NCBI GenBank assembly: GCA_911728455.2
Contig: CAJVRT020000009.1
Span: 42,257-106,256 of the forward strand
Origin: Marthasterias glacialis
Lineage: Eukaryota > Echinodermata > Asteroidea > Forcipulatida > Asteriidae
Length of the DNA stretch: 64,000 nt
Direction: 5' to 3'
Positions 32,645 to 44,059 of the stretch are shown piece by piece. The notes under the pieces are model-generated. The model was not told the origin of the DNA. It searched no databases and worked only from the letters and a program-made list of their open reading frames with translations. A program made the position numbers and the translations under genes. Each line of letters starts with the position of its first letter. The first letter of the stretch is position 1.

Positions 32645-35600
32645 GTAACGGTGACTTTTTCGGTTTTTTGGCCCAAAAAGAAGGGCCCTAAAATCGTGGA
32701 TATTTTCCAAACTAAGGCAGATCCGGACCTGCAAAGTGTAGGGCTGGGGTCGGGGGAGGTTCCCTCTTGAGTTGGTAGAGCAAAAACGACTTTGAAATTT
32801 TGGTCCAAAATTGAAAATCTCTCAAGGGGGGGTAACGGTGACTTTTTCGGTTTTTTGGCCCATTTAGAAGGGCCCTAAAATCCTGGATATTTTCCAAACT
32901 AAGGCAGATCCGGACCTGCAAAGTGTAGGGCTGGGGTCGGGGGAGGTTCCCTCTTGAGTTGGTAGAGCAAAAACGACTTTGAAATTTTGGTCCAAAATTG
33001 AAAATCTCTCAAGGGGGGGTAACGGTGACTTTTTCGGTTTTTTGGCCCAAAAAGAAGGGCCCTAAAATCGTGGATATTTTCCAAACTAAGGCAGATCCGG
33101 ACCTGCAAAGTGTAGGGCTGGGGTCGGGGGAGGTTCCCTCTTGAGTTGGTAGAGCAAAAACGACTTTGAAATTTTGGTCCAAAATTGAAAATCTCTCAAG
33201 GGGGGGTAACGGTGACTTTTTCGGTTTTTTGGCCCAAAAAGAAGGGCCCTAAAATCCTGGATATTTTCCAAACTAAGGCAGATCCGGACCTGCAAAGTGT
33301 AGGGCTGGGGTCGGGGGAGGTTCCCTCTTGAGTTGGTAGAGCAAAAACGACTTTGAAATTTTGGTCCAAAATTGAAAATCTCTCAAGGGGGGGTAACGGT
33401 GACTTTTTCGGTTTTTTGGCCCAAAAAGAAGGGCCCTAAAATCCTGGATATTTTCCAAACTAAGGCAGATCCGGACCTGCAAAGTGTAGGGCTGGGGTCG
33501 GGGGAGGTTCCCTCTTGAGTTGGTAGAGCAAAAACGACTTTGAAATTTTGGTCCAAAGTTGAAAATCTCTCAAGGGGGGGTAACGGTGACTTTTTCGGTT
33601 TTTTGGCCCATTTAGAAGGGCCCTAAAATCCGGGATATTTTACAAACTAAGGCAGATCCGGACCTGCAAAGTGTAGGGCTGGGGTCGGGGGAGGTTCCCT
33701 CTTGAGTTGGTAGAGCAAAAACGACTTTGAAATTTTGGTCCAAAATTGAAAATCTCTCAAGGGGGGGTAACGGTGACTTTTTCGGTTTTTTGGCCCATTT
33801 AGAAGGGCCCTAAAATCGTGGATATCTTCCAAACTAAGGCAGATCCGGACCTGCAAATTGTAGGGCTGGGGTCGGGGAGGTTCCCTCTTGAGTTGGTAGA
33901 GCAAAAACGACTTTGAAATTTTGGTCCAAAATTGAAAATCTCTCAAGGGGGGGTAACGGTGACTTTTTCGGTTTTTTGGCCCAAAAAGAAGGGCCCTAAA
34001 ATCGTGGATATTTTCCAAACTAAGGCAGATCCAGACCTGCAAAGTGTAGGGCTGGGGTCGGGGGAGGTTCCCTCTTGAGTTGGTAGAGCAAAAACGACTT
34101 TGAAATTTTGGTCCAAAATTGAAAATCTCTCAACGGGGGGTAACGGTGACTTTTTCAGTTTTTTGGCCCCTTTAGAAGGGCCCTAAAATCGTGGATATTT
34201 TCCAAACTAAGGCAGATCCGGACCTGCAAAGTGTAGGGCTGGGGTCGGGGGAGGTTCCCTCTTGAGTTGGTAGAGCAAAAACGACTTTGAAATTTTGGTC
34301 CAAAATTGAAAATCTCTCAAGGGGGGGTAACGGTGACTTTTTCGGTTTTTTGGTTCATTTAGAAGGGCCCTAAAATCCGGGATATTTTACAAACTAAGGC
34401 AGATCCGGACCTGCAAAGTGTAGGGCTGGGGTCGGGGGAGGTTCCCTCTTGAGTTGGTAGAGCAAAAACGACTTTGAAATTTTGGTCCAAAATTGAAAAT
34501 CTCTCAAGGGGGGGTAACGGTGACTTTTTCGGTTTTTTGGCCCAAAAAGAAGGGCCCTAAAATCGTGGATATTTTCCAAACTAAAGCAGATCCGGACCTG
34601 CAAAGTGTAGGGCTGGGGTCGGGGGAGGTTCCCTCTTGAGTTGGTAGAGCAAAAACGACTTTGAAATTTTGGTCCAAAATTGAAAATCTCTCAAGGGGGG
34701 GGTAACGGTGACTTTTTCGGTTTTTTGGCCCAAAAAGAAGGGCCCTAAAATCCTGGATATTTTCCAAACTAAGGCAGATCCGGACCTGCAAACTGTAGGG
34801 CTGGGGTCGGGGGAGGTTCCCTCTTGAGTTGGTAGAGCAAAAACGACTTTGAAATTTTGGTCCAAAATTGAAAATCTCTCAAGGGGGGGTAACGGTGACT
34901 TTTTCGGTTTTTTGGCCCAAAAAGAAGGGCCCTAAAATCCTGGATATTTTCCAAACTAAGGCAGATCCGGACCTGCAAAGTGTAGGGCTGGGGTCGGGGG
35001 AGGTTCCCTCTTGAGTTGGTAGAGCAAAAACAACTTTGAATTTTTGGTCCAAAGTTGAAAATCTCTCAAGGGGGGGTAACGGTGACTTTTTCGGTTTTTT
35101 GGCCCATTTAGAAGGGCCCTAAAATCCGGGATATTTTACAAACTAAGGCAGATCCGGACCTGCAAAGTGTAGGGCTGGGGTCGGGGGAGGTTCCCTCTTG
35201 AGTTGGTAGAGCAAAAACGACTTTGAAATTTTGGTCCTAAATTGAAAATCTCTCAAGGGGGGGTAACGGTGACTTTTTCGTTTTTTTGGCCCAAAAAGAA
35301 GGGCCCTAAAATCGTGGATATTTTCCAAACTAAAGCAGATCCGGACCTGCAAAGTGTAGGGCTGGGGTCGGGGGAGGTTCCCTCTTGAGTTGGTAGAGCA
35401 AAAACGACTTTGAAATTTTGGTACAAAATTGAAAATCTCTCAAGGGGGGGTAACGGTGACTTTTTCGGTTTTTTGGCCCATTTAGAAGGGCCCTAAAATC
35501 GTGGATATTTTCCAAACTAAGGCAGATCCGGACCTGCAAAGTGTAGGGCTGGGGTCGGGGGAGGTTCCCTCTTGAGTTGGTAGAGCAAAAACGACTTTGA

Positions 35601-36058
35601 AATTTTGGTCCAAAATTGAAAATCTCTCAAGAGGGGGTAACGGTGACTTTTTCGGTTTTTTGGCCCATTTAGAAGGGCCCTAAAATCCTGGATATTTTCC
35701 AAACTAAGGCAGATCCGGACCTGCAAAGTGTAGGGCTGGGGTCGGGGGAGGTTCCCTCTTGAGTTGGTAGAGCAAAAACAACTTTGAATTTTTGGTCCAA
35801 AATTGAAAATCTCTATAGGGGGGGTAACGGTGACTTTTTCGGTTTTTTGGCCCAAAAAGAAGGGCCCTAAAATCGTGGATATTTTCCAAACTAAGGCAGA
35901 TCCGGACCTGCAAAGTGTAGGGCTGGGGTCGGGGGAGGTTCCCTCTTGAGTTGGTAGAGCAAAAACGACTTTGAAATTTTGGTCCAAAATTGAAAATCTC
36001 TCAAGGGGGGGTAACGGTGACTTTTCGGTTTTTTGGCCCAAAAATAAGGGCCCTAAAA
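32645..36058 (+). repeat. 5234-bp-offset duplication, copy 2
   Basis: It holds the same series: CCGGG at 33631, GATATCTTCC at 33824, GCAAATTGTAGG near 33856, short GTCGGGGAGG near 33872, CCAGACC at 34031, CAACGGGGGG near 34132, and TTTTTCAGTTTTTT with CCCCTTTAG near 34154. One clear difference is the loop near 33795, ATTTAGAA here and a GGCCAAAAAAGAAGG form near 28560 in copy 1. Confidence 0.82.
34307..36058 (+). repeat. 1.75-kb higher-order unit, copy 3
   Basis: The ordered variants of copies 1 and 2 recur at +5234 to +5235 bp from copy 2. Private changes are GGTTCATTT for GGCCCATTT near 34353, a G8 tract near 34695, CGTTTTTTT near 35279 and CTCTATAGG near 35815. The CGTTTTTTT change is shared with the neighbouring copy at 36.4 kb, which shows that copy to be derived from this one. 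Confidence 0.86.
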
Positions 36059-36179
36059 TCGTGGATATTTTCCAAACTAAGGCAGATCCGGACCAGCAAA
36101 GTGTAGGGCTGGGGTCGGGGGAGGTTCCCTCTTGAGTTGGTAGAGCAAAAACGACTTTGAAATTTTGGTCCAAAATTTA

Positions 36180-37295
36180 AAATCTCTCAAGGGGGGGTAA
36201 CGGTGACTTTTTCGGTTTTTTGGCCCATTTAGAAGGGCCCTAAAATCCGGGATATTTTACAAACTAAGGCAGATCCGGACCTGCAAAGTGTAGGGCTGGG
36301 GTCGGGGGAGGTTCCCTCTTGAGTTGGTAGAGCAAAAACGACTTTGAAATTTTGGTCCTAAATTGAAAATCTCTCAAGGGGGGGTAACGGTGACTTTTTC
36401 GTTTTTTTGGCCCAAAAAGAAGGGCCCTAAAATCGTGGATATTTTCCAAACTAAAGCAGATCCGGACCTGCAAAGTGTAGGGCTGGGGTCGGGGGAGGTT
36501 CCCTCTTGAGTTGGTAGAGCAAAAACGACTTTGAAATTTTGGTACAAAATTGAAAATCTCTCAAGGGGGGGTAACGGTGACTTTTTCGGTTTTTTGGCCC
36601 ATTTAGAAGGGCCCTAAAATCGTGGATATTTTCCAAACTAAGGCAGATCCGGACCTGCAAAGTGTAGGGCTGGGGTCGGGGGAGGTTCCCTCTTGAGTTG
36701 GTAGAGCAAAAACGACTTTGAAATTTTGGTCCAAAATTGAAAATCTCTCAAGAGGGGGTAACGGTGACTTTTTCGGTTTTTTGGCCCATTTAGAAGGGCC
36801 CTAAAATCCTGGATATTTTCCAAACTAAGGCAGATCCGGACCTGCAAAGTGTAGGGCTGGGGTCGGGGGAGGTTCCCTCTTGAGTTGGTAGAGCAAAAAC
36901 AACTTTGAATTTTTGGTCCAAAATTGAAAATCTCTAAAGGGGGGGTAACGGTGACTTTTTCGGTTTTTTGGCCCAAAAAGAAGGGCCCTAAAATCGTGGA
37001 TATTTTCCAAACTAAGGCAGATCCGGACCTGCAAAGTGTAGGGCTGGGGTCGGGGGAGGTTCCCTCTTGAGTTGGTAGAGCAAAAACGACTTTGAAATTT
37101 TGGTCCAAAATTGAAAATCTCTCAAGGGGGGGTAACGGTGACTTTTCGGTTTTTTGGCCCAAAAATAAGGGCCCTAAAATCGTGGATATTTTCCAAACTA
37201 AGGCAGATCCGGACCAGCAAAGTGTAGGGCTGGGGTCGGGGGAGGTTCCCTCTTGAGTTGGTAGAGCAAAAACGACTTTGAAATTTTGGTCCAAA
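36180..37295 (+). repeat. Partial fourth copy: 1121-bp tandem duplication of 35060-36180
   Basis: Six units repeat immediately downstream of their source at an offset of 1121 bp. Shared variants include CGTTTTTTT (35279/36400), the GAGGGGG tract (35632/36753), a lost T in GACTTTTCGG (36021/37142), CAAAAATAAGGG (about 36045/37166) and GGACCAGC (36092/37213). The offset is one base below six units because of the lost T. Few differences separate the copies (CTCTATAGG versus CTCTAAAGG; ATTTAAAATC versus ATTGAAAATC at the right edge), so this looks like one of the most recent events. Confidence 0.9.
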
Positions 37296-37685
37296 ATTGA
37301 AAATCTCTCAAGGGGGGGTAACGGTGACTTTTTCGGTTTTTTGGCCCAAAAAGAAGGGCCCTAAAATCGTGGATATTATCAAAATTAAGGCAGATCCGGA
37401 CCTGCAAAGTGTAGGGCTGGGGTCGGGGGAGGCTCCCTCTTGAGTTGGTAGAGCAAAAACGACTTTGAAATTTTGGTCCAAAATTGAAAATCTCTCAAAG
37501 GGGGGGGTAACGGTGACTTTTTCGGTTTTTGGCCCAAAAAGAAGGGCCCTAAAATCGTGAATATTTTCCAAACTAAGGCAGATCCGGACCTGCAAAGTGT
37601 AGGGCTGGGGTCGGGGGAGGTTCCCTCTTGAGTTGGTAGAGCAAAAACGACTTTGAAATTTTGGTCCAAATTGAAAATCTCTCAA

Positions 37686-37706
37686 GGGGGGGGGGGGGGG
37701 GGGGGG
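37686..37706 (+). repeat. Expanded poly-G tract, G21
   Basis: First expanded tract after about 12.5 kb without any, marking the border between blocks D and E. Confidence 0.85.
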
Positions 37707-39775
37707 TAACGGTGACTTTTTCGGTTTTTTGGCCCAAAAAGAAGGGCCCAAAAATCGTGGATATTTTCCAAACTAAGGCAGATCCGGACCTGCAAAGTGT
37801 AGGGCTGGGGTCGGGGGAGGTTCCCTCTTGAGTTGGTAGAGCAAAAACGACTTTGAAATTTTGGTCCAAAATTGAAAATCTCTCAAGGGGGGGTAACGGT
37901 GACTTTTTCGGTTTTTTGGCCCAAAAAGAAGGGCCCAAAAATCGTGGATATTTTCCAAACTAAGGCAGATCCGGACCTGCAAAGTGTAGGGCTGGGGTCG
38001 GGGGAGGTTCCCTCTTGAGTTGGTAGAGCAAAAACGACTTTGAAATTTTGGTCCAAAATTGAAAATCTCTCAAGGGGGGGGGGGGGGGGGTAACGGTGAC
38101 TTTTTCGGTTTTTTGGCCCAAAAAGAAGGGCCCTAAAATCGTGGATATTTTCCAAACTAAGGCAGATCCGGACCTGCAAAGTGTAGGGCTGGGGTCCGGG
38201 GAGGTTCCCTCTTGAGTTGGTAAAGCAAAAACGACTTTGAAATTTTGGTCCAAAATTGAAAATCTCTCAAGGGGGGGTTACGGTGACTTTTTCGGTTTTT
38301 TGGCCCAAAAAGAAGGGCCCTAAAATCGTGGATATTTTCCAAACTAAGGCAGATCCGGACCTGCAAAGTGTAGGGCTGGGGTCGGGGGAGGTTCCCTCTT
38401 GAGTTGGTAGAGCAAAAACGACTTTGAAATTTTGGTCCAAAATTGAAAATCTCTCAAGGGGGGGGTAACGGTGACTTTTTCGGTTTTTTGGCCCAAAAAG
38501 AAGGGCCCTAAAATCGTGGATATTTTCCAAACTAAGGCAGATCCGGACCTGCAAAGTGTAGGGCTGGGGTCGGGGGAGGTTCCCTCTTGAGTTGGTAGAG
38601 CAAAAACGACTTTGAAATTTTGGTCCAAAATTGAAAATCTCTCAAGGGGGGGGGGGGGGGGTAACGGTGACTTTTTCGGTTTTTTGGCCCAAAAAGAAGG
38701 GCCCTAAAATCGTGGATATTTTCCAAACTAAGGCAGATCCGGACCTGCAAAGTGTAGGGCTGGGGTCGGGGGAGGTTCCCTCTTGAGTTGGTAGAGCAAA
38801 AACGACTTTGAAATTTTGGTCCAAAATTGAAAATCTCTCAAGGAGGGGTAACGGTGACTTTTTCGGTTTTTTGGCCCAAAAAGAAGGGCCCTAAAATCGT
38901 GGATATTTTCCAAACTAAAGCAGATCCGGACCTGCAAAGTGTAGGGCTGGGGTCGGGGAGGTTCCCTCTTGAGTTGGTAGAGCAAAAACGACTTTGAAAT
39001 TTTGGTCCAAAATTGAAAATCTCTCAAGGGGGGGTAACGGTGACTTTTTCGGTTTTTTGGCCCAAAAAGAAGGGCCCTAAAATCGTGGATATTATCCAAA
39101 CTAAGGCAGATCCGGACCTGCAAAGTGTAGGGCTGGGGTCGGGGGAGGTTCCCTCTTGAGTTGGTAGAGCAAAAACGACTTTGAAATTTTGGTCCAAAAT
39201 TGAAAATCTCTCAAGGGGGGGTAACGGTGACTTTTTCGGTTTTTGGCCCAAAAAGAAGGGCCCTAAAATCCCGGATATTTTCCAAACTAAGGCAGATCCG
39301 GACCTGCAAAGTGTAGGGCTGGGGTCGGGGGAGGTTCCCTCTTGAGTTGGTAGAGCAAAAACGACTTTGAAATTTTGGTCCAAAATTGAAAATCTCTCAA
39401 GGGGGGGTAACGGTGACTTTTTCGGTTTTTTGGCCCAAAAAGAAGGGCCCTAAAATCGTGGATATTTTCCAAACTAAGGCAGATCCGGACCTGCAAAGTG
39501 TAGGGCTGGGGTCGGGGGAGGTTCCCTCTTGAGTTGGTAGAGCAAAAACGACTTTGAAATTTTGGTCCAAAATTGAAAATCTCTCAAGGGGGGGGTAACG
39601 GTGACTTTTTCGGTTTTTTGGCCCAAAAAGAAGGGCCCTAAAATCGTGGATATTTTCCAAACTACGGCAGATCCGGACCTGCAAAGTGTAGGGCTGGGGT
39701 CGGGGGAGGTTCCCTCTTGAGTTGGTAGAGCAAAAACGACTTTGAAATTTTGGTCCAAAATTGAAAATCTCTCAA

Positions 39776-39799
39776 GGGGGGGGGGGGGGGGGGGGGGGG
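39776..39799 (+). repeat. Longest poly-G tract, G24
   Basis: Longest uninterrupted run seen in the window. The next unit also has a long tract (G20 at 39980), so two neighbouring units are strongly expanded. Confidence 0.85.
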
Positions 39800-39979
39800 T
39801 AACGGTGACTTTTTCGGTTTTTTGGCCCAAAAAGAAGGGCCCTAAAATCGTGGATATTTTCCAAACTAAGGCAGATCCGGACCTGCAAAGTGTTGGGCTG
39901 GGGTCGGGGGAGGTTCCCTCTTGAGTTGGTAGAGCAAAAACGACTTTGAAATTTTGGTCCAAAATTGAAAATCTCTCAA

Positions 39980-39999
39980 GGGGGGGGGGGGGGGGGGGG
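39980..39999 (+). repeat. Expanded poly-G tract, G20
   Basis: Directly follows the G24 unit; the unit between them has GTGTTGGGC for GTGTAGGGC near 39891. Confidence 0.85.
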
Positions 40000-41199
40000 T
40001 AACGGTGACTTTTTCGGTTTTTTGGCCCAAAAAGAAGGGCCCTAAAATCCTGGATATTTTCCAAACTAAGGCAGATCCGGACCTGCAAAGTGTAGGGCTG
40101 GGGTCGGGGGAGGTTCCCTCTTGAGTTGGTAGAGCAAAAACGACTTTGAAATTTTGGTCCAAAATTGAAAATCTCTCAAGGGGGGGTAACGGTGACTTTT
40201 TCGGTTTTTTGGCTCAAAAAGAAGGGCCCTAAAATCCTGGATATTATCCAAACTAAGGCAGATCCGGACCTGCAAAGTGTAGGGCTGGGGTCAGGGGAGG
40301 TTCCCTCTTGAGTTGGTAGAGCAAAAACGACTTTGAAATTTTGGTCCAAAATTGAAAATCTCTCAAGGGGGGGTAACGGTGACTTTTTCGTTTTTTTGGC
40401 CCAAAAAGAAGGGCCCTAAAATCGTGGATATTTTCCAAACTAAGGCAGATCCGGACCTGCAAAGTGTAGGGCTGGGGTTGGGGGAGGTTCCCTCTTGAGT
40501 TGGTAGAGCAAAAACGACTTTGAAATTTTGGTCCAAAATTGAAAATCTCTCAAGGGGGGGTAACGGTGACTTTTTCGGTTTTTTGGCCCAAAAAGAAGGG
40601 CCCTAAAATCGTGGATATTTTCCAAACTAAGGCAGATCCGGACCTGCAAAGTGTAGGGCTGGGGTCGGGGGAGGTTCCCTCTTGAGTTGGTAGAGCAAAA
40701 ACGACTTTGAAATTTTGGTCCAAAATTGAAAATCTCTCAAGGGGGGGGTAACGGTGACTTTTTCGGTTTTTTGGCCCAAAAAGAAGGGCCCTAAAATCGT
40801 GGATATTTTCCAAACTAAGGCAGATCCGGACCTGCAAAGTGTAGGGCTGGGGTCGGGGGGGGTTCCCTCTTGAGTTGGTAGAGCAAAAACGACTTTGAAA
40901 TTTTGGTCCAAAATTGAAAATCTCTCAAGGGGGGGGGGGGGGGGTAACGGTGACTTTTTCGGTTTTTTGGCCCAAAAAGAAGGGCCCTAAAATCGTGGAT
41001 ATTTTCCAAACTAAGGCAGATCCGGTCCTGCAAAGTGTAGGGCTGGGGTCGGGGGAGGTTCCCTCTTGAGTTGGTAGAGCAAAAACGACTTTGAAATTTT
41101 GGTCCAAAATTGAAAATCTCTCAAGGGGGGGTAACGGTGACTTTTTCGGTTTTTTGGCCCAAAAAGAAGGGCCCTAAAATCGTGGATATTTTCCAAACT

Positions 41200-41960
41200 A
41201 AGGCAGATCCGGACCTGCAAAGTGTAGGGCTGGGGTCGGGGGAGGTTCCCTCTTGAGTTGGTAGAGCAAAAACGACTTTGAAATTTTGGTCCAAAATTGA
41301 AAATCTCTCAAGGGGGGGTAACGGTGACTTTTTCGGTTTTTTGGCCCAAAAAGGAGGGCCCTAAAATCGTGGATATTTTCCAAACTAAGGCAGATCCGGA
41401 CCTGCAAAGTGTAGGGCTGGGGTCGGGGGAGGTTCCCTCTTGAGTTGGTAGAGCAAAAACGACTTTGAAATTTTGGTCCAAAATTGAAAATCTCTCAAGG
41501 AGGGGTAACGGTGACTTTTTCGGTTTTTTGGCCCAAAAAGAAGGGCCCTAAAATCCTGGATATTTTCCAAACTAAGGCAGATCCGGACCTGCAAAGTGTA
41601 GGGCTGGGGTCGGGGGAGGTTCCCTCTTGAGTTGGTAGAGCAAAAACGACTTTGAAATTTTGGTCCAAAATTGAAAATCTCTCAAGGGGGGGTAACGGTG
41701 ACTTTTTCGGTTTTTTGGCCCAAAAAGAAGGGCCCTAAAATCGTGGATATTTTCCAAACTATGGCAGATCCGGACCTGCAAAGTGTAGGGCTGGGGTCGG
41801 GAGAGGTTCCCTCTTGAGTTGGTAGAGCAAAAACGACTTTGAAATTTTGGTCCAAAATTGAAAATCTCTCAAGGGGGGGTAACGGTGACTTTTTCGGTTT
41901 TTTGGCCCAAAAAGAAGGGCCCTAAAATCGTGGATATTTTCCAAACTAAGGCAGATCCGG
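41200..41960 (+). repeat. Three-copy segment in block E, copy 1
   Basis: Marked by AAAAAGGAGGG (second G of GGAGGG at 41354), AAGGAGGGGTAAC near 41500, a CCTGG unit and TCGGGAGAGG (A at 41802). The same order recurs at +3221 bp and then at a further +2084 bp. Confidence 0.83.
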
Positions 41961-42813
41961 ACCTGCAAAGTGTAGGGCTGGGGTCGGGGGAGGTTCCCTC
42001 TTGAGTTGGTAGAGCAAAAACGACTTTGAAATTTTGGTCCAAAATTGAAAATCTCTCAAGGGGGGGTAACGGTGACTTTTTCGGTTTTTTGGCCCATTTA
42101 GAAGGGCCCTAAAATCGTGGATATTATCCAAACTAAGGCAGATCCGGACCTGCAAAGTGTAGGGCTGGGGTCGGGGGAGGTTCCCTCTTGAGTTGGTAGA
42201 GCAAAAACGACTTTGAAATTTTGGTCCAAAATTGAAAATCTCTCAAGGGGGGGTAACGGTGACTTTTTCGGTTTTTTGGCCCAAAAAGAAGGGCCCTAAA
42301 ATCGTGGATATTATCCAAACTAAGGCAGATCCGGACCTGCAAAGTGTAGGGCTGGGGTCGGGGGAGGTTCCCTCTTGAGTTGGTAGAGCAAAAACGACTT
42401 TGAAATTTTGGTCCAAAATTGAAAATCTCTCAAGGGGGGGGTAACGGTGACTTTTTCGGTTTTTTGGCCCAAAAAGAAGGGCCCTAAAATCGTGGATATT
42501 TTCAAAACTAAGGCAGATCCGGACCTGCAAAGTGTAGGGCTGGGGTTGGGGGAGGTTCCCTCTTGAGTTGGTAGAGCAAAAACGACTTTGAAATTTTGGT
42601 CCAAAATTGAAAATCTCTCAAGGGGGGGGGGGGTAACGGTGACTTTTTCGGTTTTTTGGCTCAAAAAGAAGGGCCCTAAAATCGTGGATATTTTCCAAAC
42701 TAAGGCAGATCCGGACCTGCAAAGTGTAGGGCTGGGGTCGGGGGAGGTTCCCTCTTGAGTTGGTAGAGCAAAAACGACTTTGAAATTTTGGTCCAAAATT
42801 GAAAATCTCTCAA

Positions 42814-42870
42814 GGGGGGGGGGGGGGGTAACCTCTGACTTTTTCGGTTTTTTGGCCCAAAATGAAGGGC
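42814..42870 (+). repeat. Unit altered just after an expanded G tract
   Basis: G15 at 42814-42828 is followed by TAACCTCTGAC where TAACGGTGAC is expected, and the loop reads AAAATGAAG. Other units with changes at the same spot are listed in the findings. Confidence 0.75.
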
Positions 42871-43213
42871 CCTAAAATCGTGGATATTTTCCAAACTAAG
42901 GCAGATCCGGACCTGCAAAGTGTAGGGCTGGGGTCGGGGGAGGTTCCCTCTTGAGTTGGTAGAGCAAAAACGACTTTGAAATTTTGGTCCAAAATTGAAA
43001 ATCTCTCAAGAGGGGGTAACGGTGACTTTTTCGGTTTTTTGGCCCAAAAAGAAGGGCCCTAAAATCCTGGATATTTTCCAAACTAAGGCAGATCCGGACC
43101 TGCAAAGTGTAGGGCTGGGGTCGGGGGAGGTTCCCTCTTGAGTTGGTAGAGCAAAAACGACTTTGTAATTTTGGTCCAAAATTGAAAATCTCTCAAGGGG
43201 GGGGGGGGGGGGG

Positions 43214-43262
43214 TGGGTAACGGTGACTTTTTCGCTTTTTTTTCGCTTTTTTTGACCTAAAA
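43214..43262 (+). repeat. Aberrant unit lacking palindrome 2 and the GC hairpin
   Basis: After G17-TGGG-TAACGGTGAC the expected GGTTTTTTGGCCC, loop and GGGCCC are gone. In their place is a T-rich stretch in which TTTTTCGC occurs twice, followed by GACCTAAAATCG. The rest of the unit is normal. It looks like a deletion with a short local duplication and is the only unit I saw with this structure. Confidence 0.8.
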
Positions 43263-44059
43263 TCGTGGATATTTTCCAAACTAAGGCAGATCCGGACCTG
43301 CAAAGTGTAGGGCTGGGGTCGGGGGAGGTTCCCTCTTGAGTTGGTAGAGCAAAAACGACTTTGAAATTTTGGTCCAAAATTGAAAATCTCTCAAGGGGGG
43401 GGTAGCGGTGACTTTTTCGGTTTTTTGGCCCAAAAAGAACGGCCCTAAAATCGTGGATATTTTCCAAACTAAGGCAGATCCGGACCTGCAAAGTGTAGGG
43501 CTGGGGTCGGGGGAGGTTCCCTCTTGAGTTGGTAGAGCAAAAACGACTTTGAAATTTTGGTCCAAAATTGAAAATCTCTCAAGGGGGGGTAACGGTGACT
43601 TTTTCGGTTTTTTGGCCCAAAAAGAAGGGCCCTAAAATCGTGGATATTTTCCAAACTAAGGCAGATCCGGACCTGCAAAGTGTAGGGCTGGGGTCGGGGG
43701 AGGTTCCCTCTTGAGTTGGTAGAGCAAAAACGACTTTGAAATTTTGGTCCAAAATTGAAAATCTCTCAAGGGGGGGGGGGGGTAACGGTGACTTTTTCGG
43801 TTTTTTGGCCCAAAAAGAAGGGCCCTAAAATCGTGGATATTTTCCAAACTAAGGCAGATCCGGACCTGCAAAGTGTAGGGCTGGGGTCGGGGAGGTTCCC
43901 TCTTGAGTTGGTAGAGCAAAAACGACTTTGAAATTTTGGTCCAAAATTGAAAATCTCTCAAGGGGGGGTAACGGTGACTTTTTCGGTTTTTTGGCCCAAA
44001 AAGAAGGGCCCTAAAATCGTGGATATTTTCCAAACTAAGGCAGATCCGGACCTGCAAAG

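Larger units (their letters stand above)
25721..37480 (+). repeat. Block D: ATTTAG-loop subfamily with uniform short G tracts
   Basis: About 63 units in which the hairpin loop is often ATTTAGAA (GGCCCATTTAGAAGG, for example at 25943, 26690, 27252, 29121, 30242, 32486, 33608, 35103, 36226) and the G tract stays at 6-8. Other markers are CCGGGATATTTTAC, GCAAACTGTAGG, AACAACTTTGAATTTTT and CCAAAGTTG. The block is built of nested duplications at offsets of 3178, 5234 and 1121 bp. The loop variant appears only sporadically outside it (about 42095, 47971, 48906, 51527, 52087). Confidence 0.88.
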
